DNA of 64,000 nt from NCBI GenBank assembly GCA_041389885.1, contig JAWKRB010000006.1:62001-126000 (forward strand), given 5' to 3'. The notes under the pieces are model-generated. The model made no database searches. It was not told where the DNA came from and worked only from the letters and a program-made list of their open reading frames with translations. The DNA is from JAWKRB01 sp041389885. Lineage in GTDB: Bacteria; Myxococcota_A; Polyangia; Polyangiales; Ga0077539. How positions within the stretch are numbered: position 1 is the first letter of the stretch; every line of letters starts with the position of its first letter. Made by a program: the position numbers and the translations under genes. Below, one piece after another: positions 23,956 through 32,890 of this stretch.

Positions 23956-23972
23956 TTGCATCACGATTGCAA
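23956..23972. promoter_or_regulatory. Putative Fur/Zur-type operator 3
   Basis: The sequence TTGCATCACGATTGCAA is an inverted repeat TTGCA-N7-TGCAA and fits TTGCrwCrCrwTTGCrr. It lies 20 bp upstream of the TonB receptor start, in a strikingly AT-rich patch between divergent genes. A bound repressor would sit on or just after the promoter of the receptor operon and could also affect the peptidase gene on the other side. Confidence 0.6.
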
Positions 23973-24083
23973 CTACCTCTCTCTTGCAGTTCAACCTGCG
24001 ATGCGATTTCAGGGAGAGGGGCCCTCGGGGTCGGGGAGAATTGGTGCGGGCGCGGCGAAGGGGTGTATGGCCGCGGTCGGCTG

Positions 24084-26138
24084 ATGGCGTCGCGCTCTTC
24101 GAAATTCCTCCTGCCTCTCGCCGCGCTGGCGTGTGTGGTCCGCAGCGCCTGGGCCGACCCGATGGACGCGGGGGCGGACGCGCGCTCCGACGCGCTGGAC
24201 GCGGCGCTCGACGTAGCGGGGGCGGTGGACGCGTCGGCGGATGGCTCGGCGGACGCGTCGGCGGATGCGCCGAGGGACGAGGCGGTCCCGGCGCCGCCTC
24301 CGGCGCCCGCGCAGGCGGATCCCGTGGTGACGGTGACCACGACGACCGCGGCTCAGCTCCCGGTGCGCGTGGTCGATTACACCCTCCGCGCGACGCTGAA
24401 CGAGACGGCGCACGTGGTGACGGGGGAGGGCACGGTGCGCTGGACGAACCCCTCGCAGGCGCCGACCCGCGAGCTCTGGCTGCATCTCTACCTCAACGCG
24501 TTTCGCTCCTCGGACACCTACTTCATGCGCGCGTGGGGCGAGCGTGAGCGCGCGCCCTCGCAGTGGGGCGGCATCGAGGTCTCTTCGCTCGGGCTCGAAG
24601 ACGGCACCGACCTGCTCCCCGGCGCGACGCACCCCTCCGAGCCCGCGGGGGACGAGACGCAGCTCCGGGTGTCGCTGCCCCGCCCGGTGGCGCCTGGGGA
24701 GACCCTCACGCTGCGCGTGGCGTGGCGCTCGACGCTCCCCGAGGTCATCGCGCGCACGGGCTTTCACGGGCGCTTTCACATGGTCGGGCAGTGGTTCCCC
24801 AAGCTCGCGGTGCTCGAGGCCGATGGGCGCTGGGTGAGCTTTCCCTTCCACGCCTACAGCGAGTTCTACGCCGACTTCGGCCGCTACGACGTCACCCTCG
24901 ACGTGCCCCGCGGGTGGACCGTGGGCGCCACCGGCCAGCGCGTGGGCGCCGTTCGCACGCAGGGCGGTCGCGACACCCACCGCTACGTCGCCGACCGCGT
25001 GCACGACTTCGCCTTCACCGCGTGGGATCAGTACGTCACCCGTGAGTCTCGCGCGGGTGGGGTCGCCGTGCGCGTGCTGCACCCCCCCGGGGCCGAGGGC
25101 GACGCGCAGCGCGTGGTGGAGCTCGCCGAGGGGATGATCCCCGCCTTCGCGCGGCGCTATGGGCCCTACCCGTACCCGAACCTCACCGTGGTGATCCCGC
25201 CGCGGGGCGCCGAGGAGGCGGGCGGGATGGAGTACCCGACGCTGATCACCACGGTGTCGGCGTGGTGGGCGCCGCGGCGCGCGAGGCTCCTCGAGTACGT
25301 GACGGTGCACGAGTTCGGGCACCAGTATTTCTACGGCCTCTTCGCGAGCAACGAGAACCGCTGGCCCTTCCTCGACGAGGGGCTCTGCGAGTACGCCACC
25401 GCCCGCGTGATGCAGGACCTCTACGGCCCCGACGGCGACCTCTTCGACATCCCCTGGCTCGCGCCGCGCCTCGGGCCGTGGGCGCTCTCCGCGGCCGGCT
25501 CGGCGTCGATCGCCGCGCCCGTGCCCGTCACCACGGCCGCCCCCGACTTCGCGACCTACGGTCGCTACGGCGGCCATGTCTACGCCCGCACGGCGACCCT
25601 CCTCCGCGGCGCCGAGCTCACCTACGGCTCCGCGCGCTTCGCCGCCGCGATGCGCGCCTACGCCGAAGACGCGCGCTTTCGCCACCCCACCCCCGACACG
25701 CTCCTGTCCGCGCTGGCCCAGGGCCTGGGCGACGACGCCGTGGAGGGATACCTGCGCCCCGCGCTGGAGGCGCCGGTGGGGGTGAACTACCGGGTCTCGG
25801 TGGTCGAGAGCGCGCGGGGCGCCGACGGCGTGCACCGCGGTCGGGTCGTGGTCGATCGAACGGGCGGCCCCGCGCTCCCGGTCGAGGTCGTGCTCGAGTC
25901 GGTCGGAGGCGCGCGGAGCGTTCACCGCGTGGCGGCGTCTGCGCTGACCACGGTGATCCCCTACTCGGGCGCGACGGCGCTGCGGGCGGCGCGGGTCGAC
26001 CCCGCCGGGCGCTTTCCCCTCGACGAGAACCGCCTCGACAACGCGAGGGTCTCGGCCGACCACGAGGCCTCGGCGGCGCCCCTCATCGCCCGCGTCGCCT
26101 ACTGGCTCGCCCTCGTCCTCGACGTGGTGGGACCATGA
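24084..26138 (+). CDS. M1-family zinc metallopeptidase, secreted
   Basis: A 684-residue exported peptidase of the gluzincin/M1 type. A signal peptide (LPLAALACVVRSAWA) is followed by an Asp/Ala-rich linker. The beta-sandwich N-domain reads RATLNETAHVVTGEGTVRWTN. The catalytic domain has GGMEYP (about residue 380), HEFGH (about 409) and the third zinc ligand Glu in FLDEGLCEYATA (about 431). It should hydrolyse peptides outside the inner membrane. It is divergent from the TonB receptor and coupled (ATGA) to a membrane protein gene downstream. The start is the first ATG in frame before the signal peptide. Confidence 0.9.
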   Translation: MASRSSKFLLPLAALACVVRSAWADPMDAGADARSDALDAALDVAGAVDASADGSADASADAPRDEAVPAPPPAPAQADPVVTVTTTTAAQLPVRVVDYTLRATLNETAHVVTGEGTVRWTNPSQAPTRELWLHLYLNAFRSSDTYFMRAWGERERAPSQWGGIEVSSLGLEDGTDLLPGATHPSEPAGDETQLRVSLPRPVAPGETLTLRVAWRSTLPEVIARTGFHGRFHMVGQWFPKLAVLEADGRWVSFPFHAYSEFYADFGRYDVTLDVPRGWTVGATGQRVGAVRTQGGRDTHRYVADRVHDFAFTAWDQYVTRESRAGGVAVRVLHPPGAEGDAQRVVELAEGMIPAFARRYGPYPYPNLTVVIPPRGAEEAGGMEYPTLITTVSAWWAPRRARLLEYVTVHEFGHQYFYGLFASNENRWPFLDEGLCEYATARVMQDLYGPDGDLFDIPWLAPRLGPWALSAAGSASIAAPVPVTTAAPDFATYGRYGGHVYARTATLLRGAELTYGSARFAAAMRAYAEDARFRHPTPDTLLSALAQGLGDDAVEGYLRPALEAPVGVNYRVSVVESARGADGVHRGRVVVDRTGGPALPVEVVLESVGGARSVHRVAASALTTVIPYSGATALRAARVDPAGRFPLDENRLDNARVSADHEASAAPLIARVAYWLALVLDVVGP

Positions 26139-26980
26139 AGACCCTTCGCTGGATGCTCCGCACCGAGGGACGCGGCGCGATCGTGCTGCTCGTGTGGCTG
26201 ATGGAGTCGGCGCTCGCCTGGGCCCTCGCCGCGGCGCTGGGCAGCGCTGTTGCCGCGCCGCTGCTGCGCCACCCCTCGGGCGTCTTCGCGCTCTACGGCG
26301 AAGACGGTCGGCTGCTCATGGACTTTCTCCGCGTCAACGCGGGCGCGCTCACCACCGCGGGCGCCGCGCTGGGCGTCGCGGTCGCGCTCTGGGCGGGGGT
26401 CGGCGTGCCCCTCGGAGGCGTGGTGCCGCTCGTGGGCGCGTCTCGTATGTCGATCCCCACGGCGCCCGCGGCCTTCGGCGAGAGCCTGCGCCGGGCGCCG
26501 ACGCTCCTCGCCCTCGCGCTCCTCTCCGCGGTGGGCTACGGGCTCGTGGGCCTGCTCGGCTGGTTCGCCTGGCGCTACATCGACCGCTCGTCGCTGCACG
26601 TCGCCAACGCGCGCATGATCGACCTGCGGCACGCCGCGGTGATCGCCGCGGTGCTGCTCCTCGCGGCGCTGGTGAGCCTGTGGCACGCCCTCGCGCGCTT
26701 TCAGGCCATGGGGAGGCGCTACCGCGCGCTCTCCGCCGCCGCGTCGTCGCTCGGGCGCCTGGGGCGCGAGCCGCTGCAGACCCTCGGCCGGGCCCTGGGC
26801 TGGGCCCTGATGGCCGGCCTGGGCACGCTGGTCGCCTTCGCGGTCGGCGCCGCCCTCGACCGGCACCGGGCCCTCTGGGCCGTGGCCCTGCTCACCGCGG
26901 CGCAGCAGCTCTCGCTGCTCTGGCGCGTGCACTGCCGCATGCGCTGGTACGGCGGCCTCCCCGTCCGCGACGAGGCCTAA
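26135..26980 (+). CDS. Polytopic membrane protein coupled to M1 peptidase
   Basis: A 281-residue inner-membrane protein with about six helices (for example IVLLVWLMESALAWALAAALG, TTAGAALGVAVALWAGVGVPLGGVVPLVG, LLALALLSAVGYGLVGLLGWFAW). It starts inside the stop of the peptidase gene, so the two are translated together. The pattern of an M1-like domain next to a membrane part is known from ABC-2-like proteins; here it is a separate polypeptide. No named family recognised. Confidence 0.78.
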   Translation: MKTLRWMLRTEGRGAIVLLVWLMESALAWALAAALGSAVAAPLLRHPSGVFALYGEDGRLLMDFLRVNAGALTTAGAALGVAVALWAGVGVPLGGVVPLVGASRMSIPTAPAAFGESLRRAPTLLALALLSAVGYGLVGLLGWFAWRYIDRSSLHVANARMIDLRHAAVIAAVLLLAALVSLWHALARFQAMGRRYRALSAAASSLGRLGREPLQTLGRALGWALMAGLGTLVAFAVGAALDRHRALWAVALLTAAQQLSLLWRVHCRMRWYGGLPVRDEA

Positions 26981-27789
26981 CGGGCCGCGCGAAGTGCGCG
27001 CCGCGGGCGTACACGCGCTCGCCGGAGGTCGTTCGAACTCGAACGATCACCGCGAGGCGACGCGCGACCGACGGTCCCCGCCGTGGGCGAGCCTGGCGCG
27101 GGCAGGGGGCTGAGCTCGGCCGCCCGGCTGCCCGGCGCGGGGAACTCGAATTCCACCAGCACGCCGTCGGCCGCGTCGCTCAGCGGTCGGAGGATCGACT
27201 CGTAGTGCAGCTTCAACAGCGCGAAATACGAGCTCACGATGCTCGCGTTCTGCGACGAGAGCCGCGCGTTCGCCGTGGTCAGCAGCTCGATGCGCTCGCG
27301 AATCCGCTCGACGCCCTGCCCGATGTTGTCACCCAGGCGCGCGAGGCGGCGAACCCGGTCGATGAGCTCCCAGAAGCGGTCGGGCGCCTCGGGGGCGGGG
27401 CCGGTCAGCCCGACGCCCGCGTACCACGCCGCGACGGGCAGGTGCCTCTCCGCCAGGGCCACGAACCACCCCGGCTCCTCGCCCTCGTCCTCGACCGGTC
27501 GCGCGATGAGCTCGCCCACCTCGACGTCGGCCGCCGCGAGCAGGTCCATGAGCTCCTTGGCGCTCGCGGGGGGCTCCGCGGCCCCGAACTGCGGCTGGGG
27601 GAAGGGCAGCTCGGCGCGCAGGTGCGCGATCCACGCCTCGTTGCGCAGGTCGTTCACGTCGCCGCCTCCGAGGGCAGATTGAAACTCGGTGCGCCCCGGC
27701 TCGAGCGGCGCGCGGGGCGACGCGCCGACGCCCCGGAGGGCGCCTCGAAGCCAGCGGAGCACTCGCCGCCACCAGAGGGTCGTGCGCAT
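26977..27789 (-). CDS. Partner protein of the Hsp70-like/GTPase operon (270 aa)
   Basis: A 270-residue soluble protein of unknown function, last in a four-gene minus-strand operon and only 6 bp behind the Hsp70-like gene. It is mostly helical; a likely coiled part is DNIGQGVERIRERIELLTTANARLSSQNASIV. The N-terminus is Arg/Trp-rich (WWRRVLRWLRGALRG), as in amphipathic membrane-binding helices. The C-terminus is a disordered Ser/Pro/Arg tail. By operon position it may be the third component of the system, comparable in place only to SrfA. Confidence 0.78.
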   Translation of the reverse strand: MRTTLWWRRVLRWLRGALRGVGASPRAPLEPGRTEFQSALGGGDVNDLRNEAWIAHLRAELPFPQPQFGAAEPPASAKELMDLLAAADVEVGELIARPVEDEGEEPGWFVALAERHLPVAAWYAGVGLTGPAPEAPDRFWELIDRVRRLARLGDNIGQGVERIRERIELLTTANARLSSQNASIVSSYFALLKLHYESILRPLSDAADGVLVEFEFPAPGSRAAELSPLPAPGSPTAGTVGRASPRGDRSSSNDLRRARVRPRRALRAAR

Positions 27790-27795
27790 GCGAAG

Positions 27796-30618
27796 TCACT
27801 CACGGTCGATGTCCTCGGGGTCGATGACCCCGTTGCGGCGAAAATCGAACTCCAGGCGCCAGGCCTCGAAGTGCGCGGTGAGCCCCCCGGCGGTGAGCGA
27901 GCTCGCGCCGTCGAGGTCGGCCCGGGCTTCTTCCCACGCGCCGTTGCGCTCGACCCGCAGCGCGGCGAGGGTGAGGTCGCTGGCCGTGCGCTGGGTGAAG
28001 CCCACCTGCACGCGCTTGATCCCCAAGCGCTCGCGCTCGGGCAGGCTCGTGGGGGTGAAGCGCACCTGCGCGAAGGGGATGGGCGGGTCGACGCTCCCCG
28101 CGGCGCCCGCGCGGGGCGGTCCGCGAAAGTTCTGCCCGAGCACCGCGCGCACCGCGAAGGGCTGCTCGTCGACCCAGAGCACCTCGGCGGCGTCGACCGG
28201 GCGACCGTCGGCGCGCACGATCAGCCGGTCATCGGGCATCACGAACTGCACCCCGCGGCCCTCCTGGCGGAGCACCCCGAGGTAGCGCGTGCGCTTGTGC
28301 TCGTCGATAGGCTCGACCACCAGCCGTCGCCCCTCGCCGGTCTTCGTGGTGAGCACGTAGCCGTGCGCGAGCCCGATGGCGACGCCGAACTTCGAGAGGT
28401 CGGGCCGCACCGTGCCCCGCTGCGCGGCGTGCAGGTCGAGGGTGCCGAAGCCGTGCTCCGACCCCGCGAGCTCTCGGGGTGAGAGGCAGTGCTGCGCCTG
28501 CACGGGGCGCGGCGACCTCGCGCAGGCCGCGCGCAGCCTGTCGCCCACGCCCGGCAGCTGCGCCGAGCGCCCGCTCGCCAGCATGAGCTGCACGGGCGAC
28601 TCGGGGATCCCCAGCCAGCGCTCGGCGGTCTCGAGGGCGGGCGCGAGCACCGTGGCCGCGCAGGCCTCGAGCCACGCGCGGTCGGGGAGCGCGTCGAGCA
28701 CCCGCGACACCTCGAACTCGGGGAGGTACTGCTGCGCGCGCTGCGCGAGGATGCGCCGCACGCCCGCGTCGTCGAGGGTGGTGGGCGAAGACAGCGCGAT
28801 CTTCACGCTCTCGGCGAGGTGGTAGAAGCCCAGCGTGCGGCGCTGACGCAGTCGCTCCTCGCGGGTGCGCGCGCCGTGCCTCGCGTCGTCGGCCTGCGAG
28901 AAGCGGGTGCGGAGCTTCTCCTGCTGGTCCTTCGGCACGCCGACGCGGAGCTTGCGCTTCACCTCGCGCGCGATGCGGCGGGTGATCTCGAGGCCCGCGA
29001 AGGGCAGGCCGTAGAAGTCTTCGATGGTCGAGACGATGCGGTCGCCGTCTTCGTGGATGCGCAGGAGCACCAGGTCGGTTGTGCCGCCGCCGCAGTCGAA
29101 GGTCAGGATGCGCAGCGAGCGCGGGTGGTCGACCCCGGCGCCGACCGGCGCGAAGGCGTCGAGCACGCGGTCGAGGCGCAGCGAGCCGAAGCGGTGGTAG
29201 AGCACGCCCAGCGCCGCCGCGGTGGCCTCGTCGAGGAACGTGAGGGGCGCCTCGGGGGGGTCGTCGCAGAGCCCGCGCAGCCCGCCATGCAGCAGCGCCT
29301 GCCGCGCGATGCGCTCGAGGGTTTCGCGGTCTTGCGCGAGGAACGCCACGGGGTACGAGAGCAGGATCGGGCCCACCGCGTCGATGCCGCCGTCGGCGCC
29401 GCGCACGATCTCGGTCGCGGCGAGCTCGTCGAAGACGCCGTCGAGAAAGTCCTGCGCGTGCTGCGGCGTGCGCCCGAGCTGGAGCTTGGGCGCGGGCTCG
29501 AGGTCGTCGACCTCGACCTGGTGGATCGGGTCGAGCTCTCCCGAGAGCGCGTCGCCGCGCAGCTCCTCCTCGCGGTGCGCGTGCATCGCGAGGTCGACCA
29601 GGCCCAGCGCGCGGGCGCCGATGATCTGGTCGCCGAGGGTCTCGAAGGGGTGCCCGAGCAGCCCCTCGGGCTGCGCCGCCTGCGGGATCAGCACGCTGGG
29701 GATGCCCGCGTCGCCCTCGCGCCGACCGGGGATGGGCCGTCGCGCGAGCACGCTCCAGCGCTCGATGAGGGCGCCGGGCATGAGGGGGTTGCCGACGGTC
29801 GTTCGCTCCTCGAACGACTTGGGCGGAGGCACGAACGACGCGTGCCAGGTCGGCCCGTGCAGGGTCACGTCGACGACGTGAAAATACCAGGGCGCGAGCG
29901 GGCCCTGGAGGGTGACGTCGCGCTGGCCCTCGCGCTGGGTGACCACGCTGGTCTCGTGCGTGCCGAAGTCGATGGCGACGGTGGTGCCGGTGTCTCCGTG
30001 CCGCCGCGGGGCGCGCTCGGCGAGGATCACCAGGGGCCCCTCAGGCGCGGGCACGAGCCCGAGGCGCGCCGAGGCCGCGCCGAGGAAATTGTCCCAGGGC
30101 GGCGAGGTGTCGGCGTACTCGGCCAGGGTGAGCGCGACGCGGTGCGGGTCGAGCACGAGGGCGGTCTCGACGGGGCTGCGCTGCGCGAGGTGGCGCACCC
30201 TGCGCTCGGCCGCGCCCGCGGGGCCGATCACCAGGCACTGCCCCGGCGACACCGGGTGCCACGCGACGCTGAGGGCGGCCTCGAAGTTCGTGGCGTTCTT
30301 GTAGATCCGCAGCGAGAGGTAGAGCTGCGCGAGGGACGGGCTGTCGTGGGCGGCGACGGTGGAGGTCCCGCGGGCGTCGGTGCGGCCGATGGCGTGGGCG
30401 AGGGCGGTCCCCGCGATCCACTGCCGGGGCTCGACCTCGAGGCGGATCCACTCGCGGCCGCCGTCGTCGGTGGGGAAGGTCCTCGCGTAGAGGGCGAAGC
30501 GCTCGAGCTCGCCGTCCTTCGCGAAGGCGCCGCGGCGCGAGGAGCACCCCAGCGGCAGCGTGAGGATCACCGGGTTGAGCGCCGCGCGCACGCGCAGCAC
30601 GCCGTTCTCGATCAGCAT
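27796..30618 (-). CDS. Hsp70/actin-fold ATPase, SrfB-like in context
   Basis: A 940-residue protein with an Hsp70-type ATPase core. Motifs in order are phosphate-1 (AIDFGTHETSVV, about residue 215), connect-1 (LDEATAAALG, about 462-471), phosphate-2 (TFDCGGGTTDLVLL, about 506-519) and an adenosine-type motif (LMLASGRSAQLPGV, about 678-691). A beta-rich region of about 200 residues stands before the core, and about 240 residues follow it in place of a standard peptide-binding domain. The start overlaps the preceding stop by one base (TGATG). The neighbouring GTPase recalls the SrfB-SrfC pair of enterobacteria; homology at family level is a hypothesis. Confidence 0.88.
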   Translation of the reverse strand: MLIENGVLRVRAALNPVILTLPLGCSSRRGAFAKDGELERFALYARTFPTDDGGREWIRLEVEPRQWIAGTALAHAIGRTDARGTSTVAAHDSPSLAQLYLSLRIYKNATNFEAALSVAWHPVSPGQCLVIGPAGAAERRVRHLAQRSPVETALVLDPHRVALTLAEYADTSPPWDNFLGAASARLGLVPAPEGPLVILAERAPRRHGDTGTTVAIDFGTHETSVVTQREGQRDVTLQGPLAPWYFHVVDVTLHGPTWHASFVPPPKSFEERTTVGNPLMPGALIERWSVLARRPIPGRREGDAGIPSVLIPQAAQPEGLLGHPFETLGDQIIGARALGLVDLAMHAHREEELRGDALSGELDPIHQVEVDDLEPAPKLQLGRTPQHAQDFLDGVFDELAATEIVRGADGGIDAVGPILLSYPVAFLAQDRETLERIARQALLHGGLRGLCDDPPEAPLTFLDEATAAALGVLYHRFGSLRLDRVLDAFAPVGAGVDHPRSLRILTFDCGGGTTDLVLLRIHEDGDRIVSTIEDFYGLPFAGLEITRRIAREVKRKLRVGVPKDQQEKLRTRFSQADDARHGARTREERLRQRRTLGFYHLAESVKIALSSPTTLDDAGVRRILAQRAQQYLPEFEVSRVLDALPDRAWLEACAATVLAPALETAERWLGIPESPVQLMLASGRSAQLPGVGDRLRAACARSPRPVQAQHCLSPRELAGSEHGFGTLDLHAAQRGTVRPDLSKFGVAIGLAHGYVLTTKTGEGRRLVVEPIDEHKRTRYLGVLRQEGRGVQFVMPDDRLIVRADGRPVDAAEVLWVDEQPFAVRAVLGQNFRGPPRAGAAGSVDPPIPFAQVRFTPTSLPERERLGIKRVQVGFTQRTASDLTLAALRVERNGAWEEARADLDGASSLTAGGLTAHFEAWRLEFDFRRNGVIDPEDIDRE

Positions 30619-31244
30619 CAGGCCTCTCCCCCCTGCGCGTCGCCGTCGAGCTCCGCGAGGAGCGCCTCGAGCTGCCCCCGCGCCTGCGCGAGGAGCGCGT
30701 CGACCCCCTCGGGGAGCGCCAGCTCGCCGATCGAGCGCCGGAGCCGTCGGTACGCCTCGCCGCGCTTGGGGTCGATCCCCAGGGTGCGCGCCGCGTAGTC
30801 TTCGCGCTCCTCGCTCGAGGCGTGCAGCAGCCAGTGCACGCAGGCCGCGCAGCGCGCGAGGATGAAGTGCGTGCAGTGCACCGCGTTGCCCGGCTCGTCG
30901 GCTAGAAAGCGCTCCTCCTCGGCGCGCAGGCGCTTGAGCCCCTCGTCGGCCTCGAGCATGCGCTCCAGGGCGGGGCGCAGCGCCGCGGCGGTGTCGGCGC
31001 GCTTCGCGGCGTGCTGGGCGGCCGCGCAGGTGGCGCGCACGCACTCGGCCATGAGCAGGTCCCACGAGAGGGTCGGCGCGCCGTAGGGCTTGAGCACCGA
31101 CTGGCGCACGCTCGCGGGGAAGGGCACGGCGACCCCGACCGGCGGCAGCGACGCGCGCAGGTCGTTCACCAGCGACTCCATCGCGTCGAGGGCCGCGCGG
31201 TCGGCGCGGGGCTCGCGGGTGAGCCGCTCCTGCAGGTCGATCAC
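30618..31244 (-). CDS. C-terminal part of SrfC-like GTPase, or separate 208-aa subunit
   Basis: A 208-residue, almost all-helical protein beginning VIDLQERLTREPRADRAAL. It starts at GTG in a GTGA overlap with the GTPase stop. The same reading frame stays open further upstream with sensible sequence (EVRRALDLADRAQGAV), while the overlapping end of the GTPase turns into a shadow-like Pro/Ser/Thr/Arg tail. Joined together, the two would give about 730 residues, the size of SrfC-type proteins. It may therefore be the end of a frameshifted GTPase gene, or a genuinely split subunit. Confidence 0.7.
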   Translation of the reverse strand: MIDLQERLTREPRADRAALDAMESLVNDLRASLPPVGVAVPFPASVRQSVLKPYGAPTLSWDLLMAECVRATCAAAQHAAKRADTAAALRPALERMLEADEGLKRLRAEEERFLADEPGNAVHCTHFILARCAACVHWLLHASSEEREDYAARTLGIDPKRGEAYRRLRRSIGELALPEGVDALLAQARGQLEALLAELDGDAQGGEA

Positions 31245-32809
31245 GGCGCCCTGCGCGCGGTCGGCGAGGTCGAGGGCTCGGCGCACTTCGCGCGGCGCAG
31301 CTCGCCGCGGTGCGCGAGGTGGAGCATCAGCCGCGTGAGCAGCTCGTGGCCGCGGTCGTCGGGGTTCGCCACGGCGAGGACCACGTCGACCATCCACTCG
31401 AGGAAGCGGCGCCGCGCCGCGGGCTCGGTCGCCCGCACGCGCGACACGTCGTCGACCCACGAGCGCGCGAAGAAGTGCGCGACGCGCCACGCGAAGGGCG
31501 TGTCGTCGGGCATCGCCTCGTCGTCGAGGTGTCGCACGATCGCGCTGCGCGCCAAGGGGATATCCCCCGGCTGGACCTCGAGCGCCGGGTCGACGTGGCG
31601 GTTCTCGATGAGCACGAAGGGCGGCCACGCGCGCAGGTCGTTGGGGTCGAGGGCGTCGGCGTGGGGCTCGTCGAGGGCGCCCCGCAGGGGCTGGATCACC
31701 GAGCCGAAGACCGACTGCGGCAGCGACTGCAGGGTGTTGAACTGCCGCTCGGCCTCGGGGCGAGAGAGCTCGCGGTAGCGGTCGGCGCACTGCCGCAGCG
31801 CGTCGCCGGCGTAGGTGAGCGCGAGCACCACGCGGCCGCGCATCTGCCCGTCGCAGCGCTCGACCCAGTGTCGCCAGGGGCCGTGCAGGAGCTGCGTGCC
31901 CGGGCGGATCGCGCTGGGCTGCGACGAGCACACGAGCAGCAGCAGGTCGAGCTCGCTCACGGCCTGGCGAAAGACCAGGTGGTTCTTCACGGCCTTGAGG
32001 TGCCGCGCCGAGTCCATCTCGATCTGGGGATCGGCGCCGGGGCAGTCGACGAGGTCGAGCACCTCGAAGATGCGCGAGGCGCGGGTGCCCGCGGGGGGGC
32101 GCACCCGGAGCGTGAGCTCGCAGGCCCGGAGCTGCAGCGAGCGCAGGCGGAGCTCGCCCGTACGGAGGCGGGTCACGCGGTACTCGCCCCGGCGCTCCTC
32201 TTCGAGCTCGTAGTTCGCGTCGTCGGCGAGCGGAAAGCGGCAGACCCGCAGCGCCCTCGCGAACTCGTCGCGGTTGCCGGGCTCGAAGGTCACGTAGAGC
32301 GACGCGGGGAACTCGTCGAGGTTCGCGGCGTCTTCGGCCGCGGCGGGCTCGCGCTCGAAGGCCTCGTTGTCGAGGGTGCGCACGCGCACGGCGGCGTCGA
32401 GCTTCGCGCCCCCGCGGCGGGTAAGCCGGGTGAGGCAGCCGGTGGTGTCGGCGTCGCCGACCGGGAGCTCCTTGAGCTCTTCGAGGTCGCCGTACCAGCG
32501 CGAGAGCATGAGGGTCTTGCCCGCGTTGACCTTGCCCATGGTGGCCGCGGTGGGCTGGCGCTCGACCGCCTCGGCGAAGCGCCGCACGGCGTCGCGGGCG
32601 CGGCGCTCGAGCTCGTCCCACTCCCGCGCGATGATGGCCTGGTCCTCGGGGGGGCCCTGGCGGGCGTCGGAGATGCGCCCGGCGGCGTCGTTGAGCCAGA
32701 GCTGCCAGGTCTGCGCGAGCGCGCCGAGGGTGGCCTCGAAGGGCCGCTGCGCGACCGCCGGCGCGGGCAGGTCGGCGCCGTAGCGGGCGAGTTCGAATAC
32801 GTCGATCAT
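31241..32809 (-). CDS. Dynamin/SrfC-like P-loop GTPase
   Basis: A 522-residue P-loop NTPase. Walker A reads GKVNAGKT (about residues 92-99), a G2-type Thr follows in DADTTGCLTR, and the G3 motif is DLVDCPGADPQ. The block LDLLLLVCSSQPSA follows it. The N-terminal about 90 residues are helical. The architecture is that of large bacterial dynamin-like GTPases such as SrfC. It is first in the operon with the Hsp70-like ATPase. Its last 15 or so residues look like an out-of-frame tail, see the 208-residue gene behind it. Probable action is nucleotide-driven remodelling of a membrane or complex, which is inference. Confidence 0.85.
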   Translation of the reverse strand: MIDVFELARYGADLPAPAVAQRPFEATLGALAQTWQLWLNDAAGRISDARQGPPEDQAIIAREWDELERRARDAVRRFAEAVERQPTAATMGKVNAGKTLMLSRWYGDLEELKELPVGDADTTGCLTRLTRRGGAKLDAAVRVRTLDNEAFEREPAAAEDAANLDEFPASLYVTFEPGNRDEFARALRVCRFPLADDANYELEEERRGEYRVTRLRTGELRLRSLQLRACELTLRVRPPAGTRASRIFEVLDLVDCPGADPQIEMDSARHLKAVKNHLVFRQAVSELDLLLLVCSSQPSAIRPGTQLLHGPWRHWVERCDGQMRGRVVLALTYAGDALRQCADRYRELSRPEAERQFNTLQSLPQSVFGSVIQPLRGALDEPHADALDPNDLRAWPPFVLIENRHVDPALEVQPGDIPLARSAIVRHLDDEAMPDDTPFAWRVAHFFARSWVDDVSRVRATEPAARRRFLEWMVDVVLAVANPDDRGHELLTRLMLHLAHRGELRRAKCAEPSTSPTARRAP

Positions 32810-32890
32810 GGGCGCCGCGGAGTGTACTTCGTTCGCGACCGCGCGCAGACCGTAAGCAACGAGGGGGCTCCCACGTTTTCTACCACGCCC

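Noticed and set aside
23982..24006. A second TTGCA-containing segment near the TonB receptor box
   Set aside because: TTGCAGTTCAACCTGCG does not fit the spacing or central bases of the shared 17-bp pattern.
27029..27046. Perfect inverted repeat TCGTTCG-AACT-CGAACGA considered as a terminator
   Set aside because: It lies inside the coding end of the 270-aa gene with no T-run, and the convergent genes overlap there. Probably a chance palindrome.
28489..30798. A 769-codon plus-strand frame opposite the Hsp70-like gene
   Set aside because: Composition is typical of antisense shadow; the minus strand has complete Hsp70 ATPase motifs.
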